NCBI GenBank assembly: GCA_037042915.1
Contig: CM073201.1
Coordinates: 1,178,001 to 1,242,000 of the forward strand
Direction of reading: 5' to 3'
Length of the DNA stretch: 64,000 bases
Source: Auricularia sp. M13
Lineage: Eukaryota > Basidiomycota > Agaricomycetes > Auriculariales > Auriculariaceae
Part shown: piece by piece, positions 46,107 through 60,297 of the stretch
Numbering within the stretch: the stretch's first letter is position 1
Layout of the letters: each line of letters opens with the position of its first letter
Position numbers and translations under genes: made by a program
Notes under the pieces: model-generated
The model's input: the letters and a program-made list of their open reading frames with translations, nothing else
Databases searched by the model: none
What the model was told of the DNA's origin: nothing

Positions 46107-49100
46107 CTATGAAGGCACTGGAGATAAAATGGGAGAAGGGATCGGTGTGAGAGCAGCATAGCAATGACTGTGATAAATAATGCCTGTGCGTAAAATGACG
46201 AGCTGGTTGTCGCTCGCAGTCTCTGAGTCGTCTGCGTCGTTCGTTGCTGGTTGCTTGCCCTTACCACGCGCGGACGGTGTAGCCGCGGGAGGTAACACGG
46301 ACGCGGTCGACTGAATAGATTTTCGACAACGACCACATGTGTCAAACTTTGCCGTCCAACCGCGTTGGCGCTGGGCTGTGAGGTCCTCGACCACCTCGAA
46401 GATATCGCGCTCGAGCAAGCGATTGGTGATTTCGAGTGAGTCGCCATCAGCTTTGTATGTCTCGAGGGTGGTCGTGAGAATGCGCTTGAACTCCGTGTAT
46501 ACGGTTTTCGAGGCAGAGCGTGCTGCAGACGAGGAATCGACCAGCCGTTTGAATAGGCGCGAGAGCGAGACCTTCGAGCGCGAGTGGGAGAGCAGCTCCG
46601 AGAACGTATCCTGCACCAATGTGCGCATGAAAGCAAGCATGGAGTGATCTTGATCACCCATGTCGTCAGTAGGGTCCACATTGAGGGCGAGCGAGCTGGA
46701 AACAATTTGGACGGTATCCAGCTGACTGCGCAGTACGTGAAGCCAGACGTCCTCAACTGGAACATCCTGCAGATCTGAATGTCTTCTGCATATCGACACC
46801 GCAACACGGGCCACGTTCTGCAGGTTGTCGGTGACGCCTCGGAGGTCGATTTGAGCGGCCTTGGAGCCATCGTCCTGCAGGTCCTCCGCCAGCCGCGTAG
46901 CCAGCATTTTCCCAATTTCTTCGATTTTATCCAAAGCGCCATCCACATCACCCTGGCGATCTCGTACCCAGACGACGGCGCCATAAACTTCATGCTCCTC
47001 GCAAATCGCCACAACGCGCGCGAGGTCGAACGTGTCGGGCGGCAGGTCCTCCATCGCCTCGATGATGCCCGAGGGGTCGTATGTGCACATAAGGGATAAA
47101 TAGAGGTGCCGTGATTCGGCGTCGAGCTTTGTCGACGGTGTACCGGCCAACGAGCGCAGCGGCGCGTCGTACGTGTCCTGGTCGGCGAGCCCGGGCTGTA
47201 GCAACGAGCGCAGGTACGAAAACTGCCGAGCAGGGTGCTGGATCGTCTCGAGCACGCGCGCATGAAGACGGGGCATGTGCCGGTCGACAAGCGCGGCGGT
47301 CTGCACGAGGCCGTACTCGAGGAACTGGTCCAGCGCGTCCATGATGCAGACCACGAGCTCGTCCGGCAGCTGGCCCTTCAATGGCCGCGCGGCCGTCGCG
47401 AGCACCTCGTCCACCGCGACGAACATCTCGGGCGCCTCGACGTCCGGATCGCGCAGGTACGTGCTAATAAGGTCTGGCCAGTGGCGGTCACGTCTGTGCC
47501 AGCTGCGCAGGATGCGGAAGAAGCCCGCCTGGTCGAACAAGCCCATGATGTGATCGCTGTCGTGCGGCGTGTAGCTCGAGAGGAGGCATTCCGCGGCTAG
47601 CTGCCTGTCCTCGCGTGTCGTGGGGTCCGGGTCATTCGCGAGGCCGATGAGCACGCTGTGCAGCGAGCTGGGCGGAAGCTCGATGAACTGCGGGTACTTG
47701 GGCACGTTGCGCGCGATGAAGATGTACACGAATGTTTCGTCTGTCGAGCTCAGCGGGGGCACAGTCGGCGAAGTCAGGACCTCAAGCAGGATCTTCAGAA
47801 TGATGAGCCGCCCGATGCCGCGCGAGTCGTCGTTCAGGTACGAGTCCTCGAACGCGATGTCGAGCGCATGCAGGAATGCTTCTGAGTCAAACCGCAGGAG
47901 CAGTCGGAGGTAAGGATACGTTGGCTCGGGGATCGATTCGTCGTCCATGGTCAGGATCAGCCGTCCTCCGTCCCCTGCGGGCCACACACTGGACCGTCCG
48001 AAGAACAAGAACGTGTAGATGTCCTTGCGCGCCTGCACTGCTTCCTCTTCGGGGATGGGCTCCTGGCTGGGATAGGTCAGCCCAGAGAGAACATTGGCCA
48101 GGTAGGTGAAGATCTTGTAAGCGTTGAGCGTGAGCCGCTCGACGGCATCGTCGTCCAGGTGCGAGAGCGAGCGCTCCTTGCGATACCGCTGCACTTTGCG
48201 CACGAGCCCGAGCAGCTCGACGAGCGGCGACATATAATCGCGCAGCGAGCGCGTGTAGACGTATATGAGCGCGTCGTACAGCTGGTGGCGCTCGCAAAGC
48301 GTGATGGCCTGGTTGATGTCGAGGCACTGCGGGTCGATGTGCCAGATGACGCGCTCCGCCTTCTCCAAGTCTTCGCGGGCCTCGTGATACGCGATGAGCT
48401 GCTGCGTGACCATGGGCGGGACAGCTTTGATGCGACCGTCCAGCACAAATGGCTCGATTTGGACGAGGAAGATGGGCGTGATGAGGTGGTTCTGGTATAG
48501 CTCGAACAGGTCCTGGAAGAGAAAGTCGTATTCGTCTAGCGCCATGCACGCCCGTGCACACGTCGCCACAAGATCTTCGAATAGCGACGTACGATCCACC
48601 CCACGCCCGTTCGGTGCCATATGCGTACCATCGCGCATGCGGTCCTCGGAGAACGCGTAATGCGCCGAAGCAGTCATGAGCTCGTATAACCGCTTGCCAA
48701 CGAGCTCTCTCAATGCTGCAGGGTCTTCCGGGAGGCCGAGCTTATTGCCAGTCGCTTCGCCCGTGTAGTAGGCTCTGCAGAGATCCACGGCCGCAAGGAA
48801 GTCTCCGTCGCGGACATATGCCAGTATCCGATCCGCCCACGAAAGTAAGGAGCCAACTTGCAGCTCTTTCCGGCCCTACACGATGTAAGCTTCACGAAAT
48901 GAATAACATAGCCCAAACGACGCACGAGCAGAAAGAGTTTGCCCTTGTAGGACTTGACGCTACGAGCAATATCCAGCGACGCGTCGCTGAAAACATCGTC
49001 TTCGGCCTGAGCAAACAAGCCAGCGTCTTGGATCAAAGTCTGTGGGCGGAACGGCGTGCGTTCCACGCGCTGCAGCGTCTTCATGTCGTACACTTCTATG

Positions 49101-51044
49101 CTGGACGTCGTCACCGCGGCAAGTTGCTAGAAAGAAACACAGTCAGTACCATAGAAAGGAGAACCAGACCGCTGCGCACTTGGACGTTGAGCCACTGCAG
49201 TGCAAGAATGTCCGCGTCCGTCCGCCACTTGCCCCCCGACTCGAACACCAGCGTCCCCTGCGGCTCCTTGGTGCCGGGGCGCGGCGGCAACTTCTCCTCG
49301 CGCACGCGCACGAGGTGGAACGTGCGGCCCCAGGAGAACACCAGCATCGGCTTCGTCGCGCCCGCAGACGGCGGCGTCTTTCCGTTTGCCTTGCCGTTCC
49401 CGTTAGCATTAGGATTCGTGCCGTTGCCGTCGTGCACGTTCGTGCTGGGGAACCACGCCAGACAGCCGCGCATGTTGGGCTCCTCGTCGCGGTGCACGCG
49501 GTGCCACGTGCGCGGCTGCGGTTTCAGGCCGACGAGGACGAGCTTCGACGGCGTGAGCAGCGCGATGACCTGGTATGTGTCCACCGGGTGCGGCGCGGGC
49601 CCCAGCGGGAGCACCTCCGCCGCGAGGATGCTGCTGGAGCCGTTGCGCCGCGGCTTCTCCTTCGGCGCGGGGTACTTGCCCAGGATGCGCAGTGTGTCGG
49701 CCGCCTCGACGAAGAGGACCTGGCCGAGCGAGTGGTAGAATGCCAGCCCCTGGTCGTCGGCGGACATGATGGCGGTGTGGCGCGCGCCGACGAAGCCGAG
49801 GGCGATGATGCGCGAGCCGGCTATGTGACCCTCCTTGCGGCCCGTCGAGACGGCCGCGAGCGTCGTCGGGGGCACCGTGCGTGCGGGCGTTTGATGCCGC
49901 GCGAGGTCGTAGAGATATATGTGGCCCGTCTCGTGGCCAACCGCCACGAAGGTGTGGTCGTTCGAGAGCGACAGAGCGGTCACCGCGCCGGCGGCTTTAG
50001 CTGTCACGTGGGATGTGGGGTGAGCGGCGTGTGAGGGTCGTGCAGGGGCACGCGTAAGACACGCACCGATGGCGTCTGTGCCACAGATGCAGCGCAGCTG
50101 CTGCTTGAAGTCGAACACGAACGTCTTGCCGCGGTTCGTGCCGACGCAGACGAGGCCGTTGGCGGCGAGCACGGTCGCGGTGCCGTGCATGCCGAGCAGC
50201 TCGGAAGCCTTGTGCGACCTGCTGAGGTAGATGTGGTGCCCGATTTCGCGCAACGGCGTCCAGCGGAACGGGCGGTGCGCGGCGTCGTCGGCGGCCTCGT
50301 TGTGCGGCGTCGAGGTGCCCTGCGGCGCGGCCTCGGCCCAGGATGACGTGCGCGAGATGGCGGAGAAGTGCGATGGCTGCGGGCTCATGGTGTCGTGCGC
50401 GAACGGCGACGAGAGCGAGTGCACCGTCGAGCCCGAGGGCATGCGGCCGCCGGCGGCGTAGCGCGGCGCGAACGAGCGCAGGCGCGAGATGGTCGGGTGC
50501 AGGAACGCCGGCCGGCTGGCGGGCGAGTCGGCGCGCTCGTGGTCGTCGTCCAGGTACGGCCGCGGAGACATGAGCACGCGCGTGGAGAGCGCCGGCTCTG
50601 AACCCTGAGCGCGGTTAATGCACGCCACGGTAACGCTGGGCGCGGCAAAGAAGGGCGCACCTGGTTCGATGCCAGCTCGTCGTCGTCGTCGGCCTGCGCG
50701 ACAATGAGCGGCGGTGGCACGCCATTGCCGTTGGCGTGTCCGACCATCTGCTCGACGCGCAGCTCGTCCTTCTCGTCCTCAACCTCCGCGTCGTCGTCGT
50801 CGCCGTCATCGCTGAGAGCGTCTCGCAGCTGCTCCCTGTAGTCTAGTTTCGGTGCGTCAATGCCGTCGTAAATGAAGCCGTCCTCGCTGCCCTCGCTGCC
50901 GCTGTCGAGCAGCTCCTCCATGCGCGCAGAGTATTCTTCGTGAGACACAGGCCCGGCGTCCGCTTCCCCATCCTCGTCCGAGCCTGTCTGCGAGAGTGCG
51001 TCGTCGTCAATGGCGTCTGGTCTGCTCGGCGACGCGAACGACAT
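46107..51044 (-). CDS. VPS8: VPS8, CORVET tethering complex subunit
   Basis: Starts at 51044 (MSFASPSRPDAIDDDALSQT) with a long acidic, disordered lead, then an intron and the beta-propeller exon (about 50600-49150): GHHIYLSRSHKASELLGMHG, GLVCVGTNRGKTFVFDFKQQ, VTALSLSNDHTFVAVGHETG, IMSADDQGLAFYHSLGQVLF. The small exon about 49114-48890 reads TTSSIEVYDMKTLQRVERTP. The last large exon is alpha-solenoid (NHLITPIFLVQIEPFVLDGR; ERVIWHIDPQCLDINQAITL) and ends in a RING-like zinc site CGRCRKSIQ...HSHCYAAL. This order is that of Vps8, which with Vps3 and the class C core tethers Rab5/Vps21 endosomes. Total about 1,500 residues. The final finger lacks several of the eight usual ligands, as in many Vps8 proteins. 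It converges with FGAM synthase, leaving 101 bp between stops. Confidence 0.9.
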
Positions 51045-52141
51045 TGCGCGGTGCGACGGCGCCAGTTCAAGTTGGAATTGGTTCCGTGCAACGTTTATTC
51101 ACGAGCATCTAGATAGACACCGTTCCTGGGAATCACTCGCACACTGAAATTTTACATATGCAATGAGAGAAATGAACATTGGAAGTCTCGGACTGTCTAC
51201 TCGTTAGAGATTTAGCTAAAGGTGGAAATCAAGCTCGATTCACGGCGACGAGCATTTACAGGAGAGCGCGAGTAATTACAGGTCGAGTGTGTCCTGCTGT
51301 CGAGTTTCCCAGTATTCTAACTTTTTGGATATTGCCTTGAGCATGGGCTCCCATGGACCAGCGTCATCTACATGGTTTCCAACCCATGTTTCCAAAAACG
51401 GTTGCTTCTCCTTCTTGAGCAATGTGCATGCCTAGTGGAAATGCTGTTGCATTGCGGTTGAGCGTCCTGCTGCTTTGCTGATGCACTCAGTAAGTGCAGT
51501 ACTTACCTTTCTCAGTGCCGTGGCTCAATACACAATCTGGGGTATGCCCTGCTAGGTCGCGTGATGTAGCAATAGGGGAGGATGGCGAGCGGACACTTCA
51601 GTTTCTTGACCAAGTTGCTGCTAGCGGTGGCATATCCAGTGTTGAGTAGGCCCCAGACTGAAGCATTGATACGTATCGAGCATTATGTTGCGATCGAGAC
51701 GTCCGATCGGTCATCACAGTATGTGCCATTTACAGAGTCGAGACCATGCTCCACAGGTCAAGACTGCAGTGCGGGTCCGGTAGGACATCGACGGTGGCCG
51801 TGAGCGCTTTGTAGGGCATGCCGGCGGGAGCTGAGAGCGCCGAGTGATGAGACGGACCCCGCAGCTTGCAGGGTCCGATAGCAGCGTGGAGAGTCTTGGG
51901 CTAGGTTGTTTCGAGCGTCTTGCCACGTTCCAGCAGAGTCGAGACGGAACGAGGAGAAGAGAAGCCTCTGGGACGGAGCGGTTGCCTATCTCGCTAGCCG
52001 TTGTGACTCGATTGTGGCGGGCACGACGAGAGCGAAGAATCCAAGCATTGCAAGCGGCAACAGTGTGGCTACCGCCCTTGGAGGCAGCTGAGGCCAGAGG
52101 CCAGGTTGGGCAGACGTAAAGTGCTGACTGTATTGGCCGAG
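51045..52141. other. Intergenic with a possible small minus-strand gene
   Basis: A minus-strand stretch 51431-51276 reads ACTLLKKEKQPFLETWVGNH followed by VDDAGPWEPMLKAISKKLEY and WETRQQDTLDL to a TAA; it is bounded upstream by a TAG acceptor and, 75 bp further, by an exon end ATALRK before a GTAAGT donor. It looks like the last exon of a small helical protein. Upstream exons could not be traced reliably (candidate frames between 51500 and 52100 contain stops). Family unknown. Confidence 0.4.
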
Positions 52142-52148
52142 TATAAAG
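52142..52148 (+). promoter_or_regulatory. TATA box of the Ariadne-type gene
   Basis: TATAAAG, 87 bp upstream of the ATG at 52229, with a C/T-rich leader between. Confidence 0.55.
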
Positions 52149-52228
52149 AACCGGCCGATTCAGACTCCCCCAGTCATACTCACTCACCTCGCTCCCGCTG
52201 CTGCGCCCGCCTGGCCGTCCCGCGCACG

Positions 52229-54039
52229 ATGGACTACTCGGACGACGACGACTACAACTACGACTCGGACGAGATCATGGACAACACCCAGGACGACGGT
52301 GCGTGATCCGTGCTCGCCGCCGCCGCCGCCGCACTTATCGCTCACGCGCCGCCGCCCGCAGCGTCCTCGGTGTCGGAGATGGACGAGGAGGAGGACTTCC
52401 AGATCCAGCCGACCAAGGACAAGAAGAAATCCTACGAGATCGATTATGAGTGCCTCGAGCCCGAGGCCATCCAGGCCACCCTGCGCGCCGACGCAGAGCA
52501 GATAGTCACCATATTTGGCGTCGACGTGAGTCTGCCGGCTCCAGCGTCCGTCCACCGGCGTTAGCTGACAACATCCGGTCGCAGACGAGCACGGCGTCGT
52601 TGCTGCTGCGCCACATGGGCTGGAACAAGGAGCGCCTCATGGAGAAGTACATGGACAACCCGACCGCCATGCTCGAGGCCGCCGGCATCCCGTCCCAGCA
52701 GCCGGCAGGGCCCAGTCAGCAGGCGCCCATCCGTACCGCGCCCTCCACGCGTCCGGCGACGTCCACCGTCATCCGCCGCAGCGCCCGCCGCACGCCCGCA
52801 GATGCTAAGTTGCCCCCCGTGGGCTGCCTCATCTGCTGCGACGAGAATCCCGCCAGTATGACGTCCCTGTTGTGCAACCACAACTTCTGCTCGGACTGCT
52901 GGGCAGAGTATCTCAAGGGCAAGATACGCGATGAGGGCGAGTGCCAGATCAAGTGCATGGCCGAGGACTGCTCCGTGCTCGTGCCCGACTCCTTCATCCA
53001 GGAGACCTGCGACAAGGCCGTCTACGCCCGCTTCGAGGAGCTCATCCTGCGGCACTACGTTGCACACACCAAGAACCTCAAGTACTGCCCGTACCCGTCC
53101 TGCATCTACACCATCTCCTGCTCCTCCTCCCAGCTCCGCTCGCTCTCGACCGTCGTCCCCACCGTCGTCTGCAAGAAGGGCCACGCCTTTTGCTTCGGCT
53201 GCCCGATCGAGGGCGATCACCGCCCGCTCATCTGCGCCGTCTCCAAGCTCTGGCTGCAGAAGTGCCGCGATGACAGCGAGACCGCTAATTGGATCAAGAG
53301 CAATACGAAGGAGTGCTCCAAGTGCCAGAGTACCATTGAGAAGAACGGCGGCTGCAAGTCAGTACATTTTTGCCGCCCTGCGCGCCTCGTGTCGAGCTGT
53401 CACTGACCGCCTCTTCATCCCAGCCACATGACCTGCCGCAAGTGCAAACACGAGTTCTGCTGGGTGTGCATGGGGCCCTGGAGCGAGCACGGCACGGCGT
53501 GGTACAATTGCAATCGGTTCGATGAGAAGGGCTCCGTCGACGCGCGCGACTCGCAGTCCAAGAGCCGCGCGTCGCTCGAGCGCTACCTGCACTACTACAA
53601 CCGCTGGGCGAACCACGAGCAGTCCGCGAAGCTCTCGGTGGAGCTGTACGCAAAGACGGAGAAGAAGATGGAGGAGATGCAGATCACATCGCCGCTGACC
53701 TGGATCGAGGTGCAGTTCGCGCGCAAGGCGGTGGACGAGGTCGAGCGCTGCCGGACGACGCTCAAGTGGACATACGCCATGGCGTACTACCTCGAGAAGA
53801 GCAATGCCAAGGAGCTCTTCGAGGACAATCAGCGCGACCTCGAGAAGGCCGTCGAAGACCTCAGCGAGTTGCTCGAGACGCCCATAGACCCCGAGGGCAT
53901 CGCGCAGCTGCGCCAGCGCATGACGGACAAGACCGTCTACGTCCAGAAGCGCAACGAGATCATGCTCGAGGATACCGCCAAGGGCTACCTCGAGAACCGC
54001 TGGACGTGGAACGTCCCCATCGAGGGCCTTGATGCGTGA
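52229..54039 (+). CDS. Ariadne-type RBR ubiquitin ligase (ARIH1-like)
   Basis: Four exons (52229-52298, 52362-52525, 52585-53357, 53424-54039) give 540 residues. Acidic start MDYSDDDDYNYDSDEIMDNT, a UBA-like helix bundle (RHMGWNKERLMEKYMDNPTA), RING1 CLICCDENPASMTSLLCNHN with FCSDCWAEYL, IBR (CPYPSCIYTISC...CKKGHAFCFGCPIEGDHRP), and RING2 CSKCQSTIEKNGGCNHMTCR with KCKHEFCWVC. The active-site Cys is the one in GGCNHM. The rest is the Ariadne helical domain (LERYLHYYNRWANHEQSAKL to LENRWTWNVPIEGLDA), which autoinhibits the enzyme until a neddylated cullin binds. It takes ubiquitin from an E2 such as UbcH7-type and passes it to cullin-ligase substrates. Length and order match animal and fungal ARIH1. 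Intron 3 falls one codon after the catalytic Cys. No defect is seen. Confidence 0.95.
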
Positions 54040-54529
54040 GCCGGCCTCGTCCTCGTTGACACTCACCCATCATCCATTTGTATATACCACATACTATTTC
54101 CCCACTCTTGTCGCTCGCATTGCTGTCTGCCACTTTGTCATAAATAGGAACTCGTCAAGGTCACTGAACAATGGAATGCCATTAATTTGCTACTAGTTTG
54201 TTTCTACCTCCTGGCTCAATATCTCGCCCACTTGGTTGCTCTCTAACTTATCTGCCTGCTCTGCTTATACTTGACTGAAGCGACTGGTTGTGGCCTGCGT
54301 CACCGTGGAACTCGAGCTAAAGACAGTCTGTTGCTGCGATCATGATATCTCCGATGGTCGTCATCACCGCCTCAGTCCGGTAAAAACGACAGATGCAGGC
54401 GCCAGATTCCTGCTCAGCCTGTCTGTCTCTCTGTTTCCCACTTTCCCTTCGCCGACCCCGACCTCAGCACAAGGTCTTCCACTTTTCACTTATTTTTGCC
54501 CGCATTTTCTATCTACATAGTACGATTCG
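54040..54529. other. Intergenic and promoter of the GH128-type gene
   Basis: About 490 bp with T/C-rich stretches (for example CTGTCTGTCTCTCTG about 54420) just before the next ATG, as usual for highly expressed fungal genes. No gene was seen. Confidence 0.5.
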
Positions 54530-56191
54530 ATGACGCGCATCAGCGGACTGGCAGCGTTCGCGATCCTCGCGTGTGCGATGGCGCCGGTGGAGGCGTCGAG
54601 CCGCATGAAGTTCACGCCCGCGGAGGTCGCGCACAAGGGCGTCGTGCACGCACGCGCGCTCAAGCCCGCGGGCCACGGCGTGCCGCAGGTCGCGCGCGCC
54701 GTGTCGCAGGCGCCGGCGACCAAGGTCAAGCGCGCGCGGAAGGGCAAGAAGAGCGGCAGGTGCAAGCCCAAGCCCACCCCGACGCCCGCACCCGAGCCTG
54801 TACCCGAGCCTGAGCCGTCCCAGGAGCCCGCCCCTGCCCCCGCCCCCGAGCCGACGCCGACGCCTGAGCCTGTTCCTGCGCCGGAGCCGACGCCTGAGCC
54901 TGTTCCTGCGCCGGAGCCGACGCCTGAGCCTGCTCCTGCGCCGGAGCCGACGCCCACACCGGCGCCTGAGCCCGAGCCCGCCCCAGAGCCAGAGCCCGCC
55001 CCGGAACCCGAGCCTGAACCAGCCCCGGCCCCGGAACCCGAGCCAGCACCCGAGCCAGAGCCAGCGCCCGCACCCGAGCCCGAGCCCACACCTGAGCCTG
55101 AGCCGGCCCCGGAGCCCGCTCCAGAGCCAGAGCCCGCCCCGGAGCCTGCACCAGAGCCCGCACCCGAGCCACCGGCCCCGCAGGTCAAGCGCAAGGTCGG
55201 TATCGCCGCGGACTGGAACTCGCCGAAGGACGTCGTGAACCACTTCAAGGGCGACAACATTGTTGGGTGCGCAGCCAGACTGTTTGTGCCGGTCCCGAGC
55301 ATTTGTTGAACGATCTTCGCACAGCACGTACAACTGGTCGCCGTGGAGGCCTGACTGGTACCCGTCCGACGTCGACTACTGGTGAGGTCGCGGATATTTC
55401 CTGCAGGCAGGAAGTTGACGATGTTGCAGGCCCATGTTGTGGGGAGAGCAGAGCATCGCCGACTGGGGTCACGTTACCCAGGGCTATGCGACGACGGCCA
55501 TGGGCTGCAACGAGTACGTGCGAACGCCGACCTGCGAGAAGCCTCGAATCTCATAGCGCACTGCAGAGTCAACCAGCAAGGACAATCCGTGATGGGTACG
55601 GACCGCGGCGTTGAGATCTGGAAGCAGTATCTCCTGCCGCTCAAGGGCCAGGGATACCGCCTCATCTCGCACTCGACGAACCAGGCTCCGGACGGCCTGC
55701 AGTGGCAGAAGGAGTGGGCATCCAAGTGCCCCGAGTGCCATGACTCGGTCGATTTCTACAGCGTCCACTGGTACGGCACAGACACTGGCGCTTTCAAGCA
55801 GTACATGCAGGAGTTCCACGATGCTGTCGGCAAGCCGCTCATGGTGACCGAGTTCGCTTGCAACGTCCGTGGACCTCGAGAAAGCTATTGTGCTTTGCCA
55901 CGCGCTGACGTCGGTTACAGGACTTCTCGCAGCAGAAGGTCTGCAGCAACGAGGAGGCCAGGGCTTTCATGGACGACCTCACCGGCTGGATGAACGAGCA
56001 GGACTACATTGCTGGATACTTCTGGTTCGGTGAGTTCTGGTCCGCGTCATCGCGGATACCCGCGCGCTCACACAACTTCTTTGTGCTCAGGTATGTGGCC
56101 TGCCATGCCGGGCGGTGTGTCTGCATCCAACTCGCTCGTCAACGGCGACGGGTCGCCAAACGACCTGGGCAACAACTACAAGAGCAAGTAA
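54530..56191 (+). CDS. Secreted GH128-type glucanase with Pro/Glu linker
   Basis: Begins with signal peptide [23 protein letters not shown] basic region ([17 protein letters not shown]) leads to about 130 residues of P-E-P, P-A-P and P-T-P units. The catalytic part starts [20 protein letters not shown] and continues across introns with [51 protein letters not shown] (the acid/base Glu site), [19 protein letters not shown] and [10 protein letters not shown] (nucleophile Glu), ending [20 protein letters not shown]. These are the marks of Asl1-like GH128 beta-1,3-glucanases. The basic patch and rigid linker suggest a wall-tethered enzyme acting on beta-glucan during wall remodelling or spore formation. 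Introns lie about 55268-55334, 55384-55430, 55518-55567, 55869-55920 and 56031-56092. No break was seen. The start was chosen for its signal peptide. Confidence 0.88.
54861..54950 (+). repeat. 30-bp coding minisatellite in the linker (three copies)
   Basis: Three nearly identical 30-bp units encode E-P-T-P-E-P-V/A-P-A-P. Around them the same dipeptides continue with more divergent codons to about 55170. The array is prone to copy-number change. Confidence 0.75.
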
Positions 56192-56537
56192 GCGCGAGCC
56201 TGGACAGCCCTCGCGAGGAGAGCAACGCTCGCTATTTATCTACTTCATTTTGTAATTTATCATACCCCGTCGTTCCCTTGGCCCGTGGCCGCTGTTCTCC
56301 TTCCAGATTTTGCACTCAAATGGGGATACCTCGAGGTTCTGAGCATGAGTGAACGGAGGGCTGTCGCGATCGATTCGATCTCCGAGATTAGACTTTTTCA
56401 AAAGAAAAAAAAAATCCCCGCAGTGCATGCTGAGTGCACGAGTCATCTGCCACCGACTCGTATTGACTCGCTCTGCTGCTTCTGCGTATATCTTCCAGCG
56501 CCCCTCGCTCCCCTGCCTCGCGTATACCGCACGAAAA
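56192..56537. other. Intergenic; lysyl-tRNA synthetase promoter
   Basis: Contains an A-run of ten (about 56404-56413) and a C/T-rich leader before the ATG at 56538. No gene. Confidence 0.5.
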
Positions 56538-59062
<2,525 letters not shown>

Positions 59063-59739
59063 AACTCGCCGTAGAAGTAGAGAGAATGGTCATGGTGGCG
59101 GGGCAGTAGAACATAACATGTATGGAGGAGGCAGCGAGTGCCTGTTGATTAATGGAGGTGGTTGTGGGATCACGCGAGGCACGCCATCTGCGCGCTCGTT
59201 TCTGTTGCGAATAGCATGGGCCGGGGGAGGACTGAGCATGCATGGTGGCAAATCCCGGGTGATGCCCTGACGTCTTGCTTCGCCCCTTTTAGTACTGTGC
59301 TTTGGGCGGCGGCAGCAAGACGAGACCTTTCGCTCGTCCCTCTGCCCTGCGCATCCCTTTGGTTTTGCTCCTTCCCGCGTCGCGTTGTATGGCATCGTCT
59401 GTGTTCTGGACGCTCTTTGGCTGCTGCAGACGGGTGCCGCATGATAATCAGGCAAGCGTGTTGTGCTCGTGGAGGCCGGCTGTGGCGTTGACGGCGCTGG
59501 TTGCAGGACGAGCCCGACGAGCGGACGCCGCTGCGGCGTGGCGAGAACGAGCTCAGTTTGCCCGGGTCCGTCGCTGTGACCTGACGCGGCGAGCGCACTG
59601 ACTCGCGATAAGTGCCCACGACCGGTCGCTCGCAGACAGCGCGCGCCAGGACCGCCTCTTGAGCATTCTGCGCACGGTGGCCGAGTGCGTGCTCTACTCG
59701 CAGTGCTGCTCACTGGCTGACCAGGTCCTACGTAGCAAC
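59063..59739. other. Intergenic, nothing recognised
   Basis: GC-rich spacer between the synthetase and the next small gene. Several long minus- and plus-strand open frames are compositional; none resembles a protein. Confidence 0.45.
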
Positions 59740-60297
59740 ATGGTCGATGTCTCGAGCCCGTCGCCGTTTCGTGCAGAGGCCCGGCTGAGCGTGACGGCCA
59801 ACTCGTCGCCGCACCGTGGCCGCAGCATCCGCGCGCGCACGCCGTCGCCGCACACGCCTCCGCCCACGGGGCTGCACGGCAGCGCCATCACGCGGGCAGC
59901 GACGCCGCCGTCCGTACCGCGCGTGCCCAGAGTGAACCTCCGCCACGTGCGCGGCACACCCGTCGCGCGTGCGGCGCGCGGCGCCCTAGGCACCGGCCGC
60001 GGCGGGCCTCTGTCCAAGCGCACGATGCAGATCGCCCCCGACCCGGACGACGACGCCGACGTCGACACGCCGGCGGTGCGCGTCTCTATCTCCGACCACG
60101 ACCGGCAGCTCTCCGACCCCCAGGTGCGCAACGGCGGCCCTCGTAGCGCGTGCCCGGCTAGGCTGACGCCTTCTCTGTGTCCGGCTCCGATCCAGGACAA
60201 CGAGGCCGGCGCCGCGGCACGGCCACCCCAAAACGCGGTCGCTTCACTAGCGACGACGTCTCGACGCGTGCTCGAAGTGCGCGCATGGGACGACTGA
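59740..60297 (+). CDS. Predicted small disordered basic protein
   Basis: Exon 1 (59740-60123, 128 codons) starts MVDVSSPSPFRAEARLSVTA and is rich in Ser, Pro, Arg and Thr with repeated phosphorylation-like T-P and S-P sites (RARTPSPHTPPPTG). It reaches a GTGCGC donor after LSDPQ; an acceptor about 60195 continues DNEAGAAARPPQ to a TGA at 60297. A different acceptor would read TPKRGRFTSDDVSTRARSAR, which looks equally protein-like, so the C-terminus is uncertain. No domain is visible. It could be a chromatin- or cytoskeleton-associated disordered protein, or not be a gene at all. Sixty per cent or more GC and a strand-biased codon pattern favour coding. Confidence 0.45.
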   Translation: MVDVSSPSPFRAEARLSVTANSSPHRGRSIRARTPSPHTPPPTGLHGSAITRAATPPSVPRVPRVNLRHVRGTPVARAARGALGTGRGGPLSKRTMQIAPDPDDDADVDTPAVRVSISDHDRQLSDPQVRNGGPRSACPARLTPSLCPAPIQDNEAGAAARPPQNAVASLATTSRRVLEVRAWDD

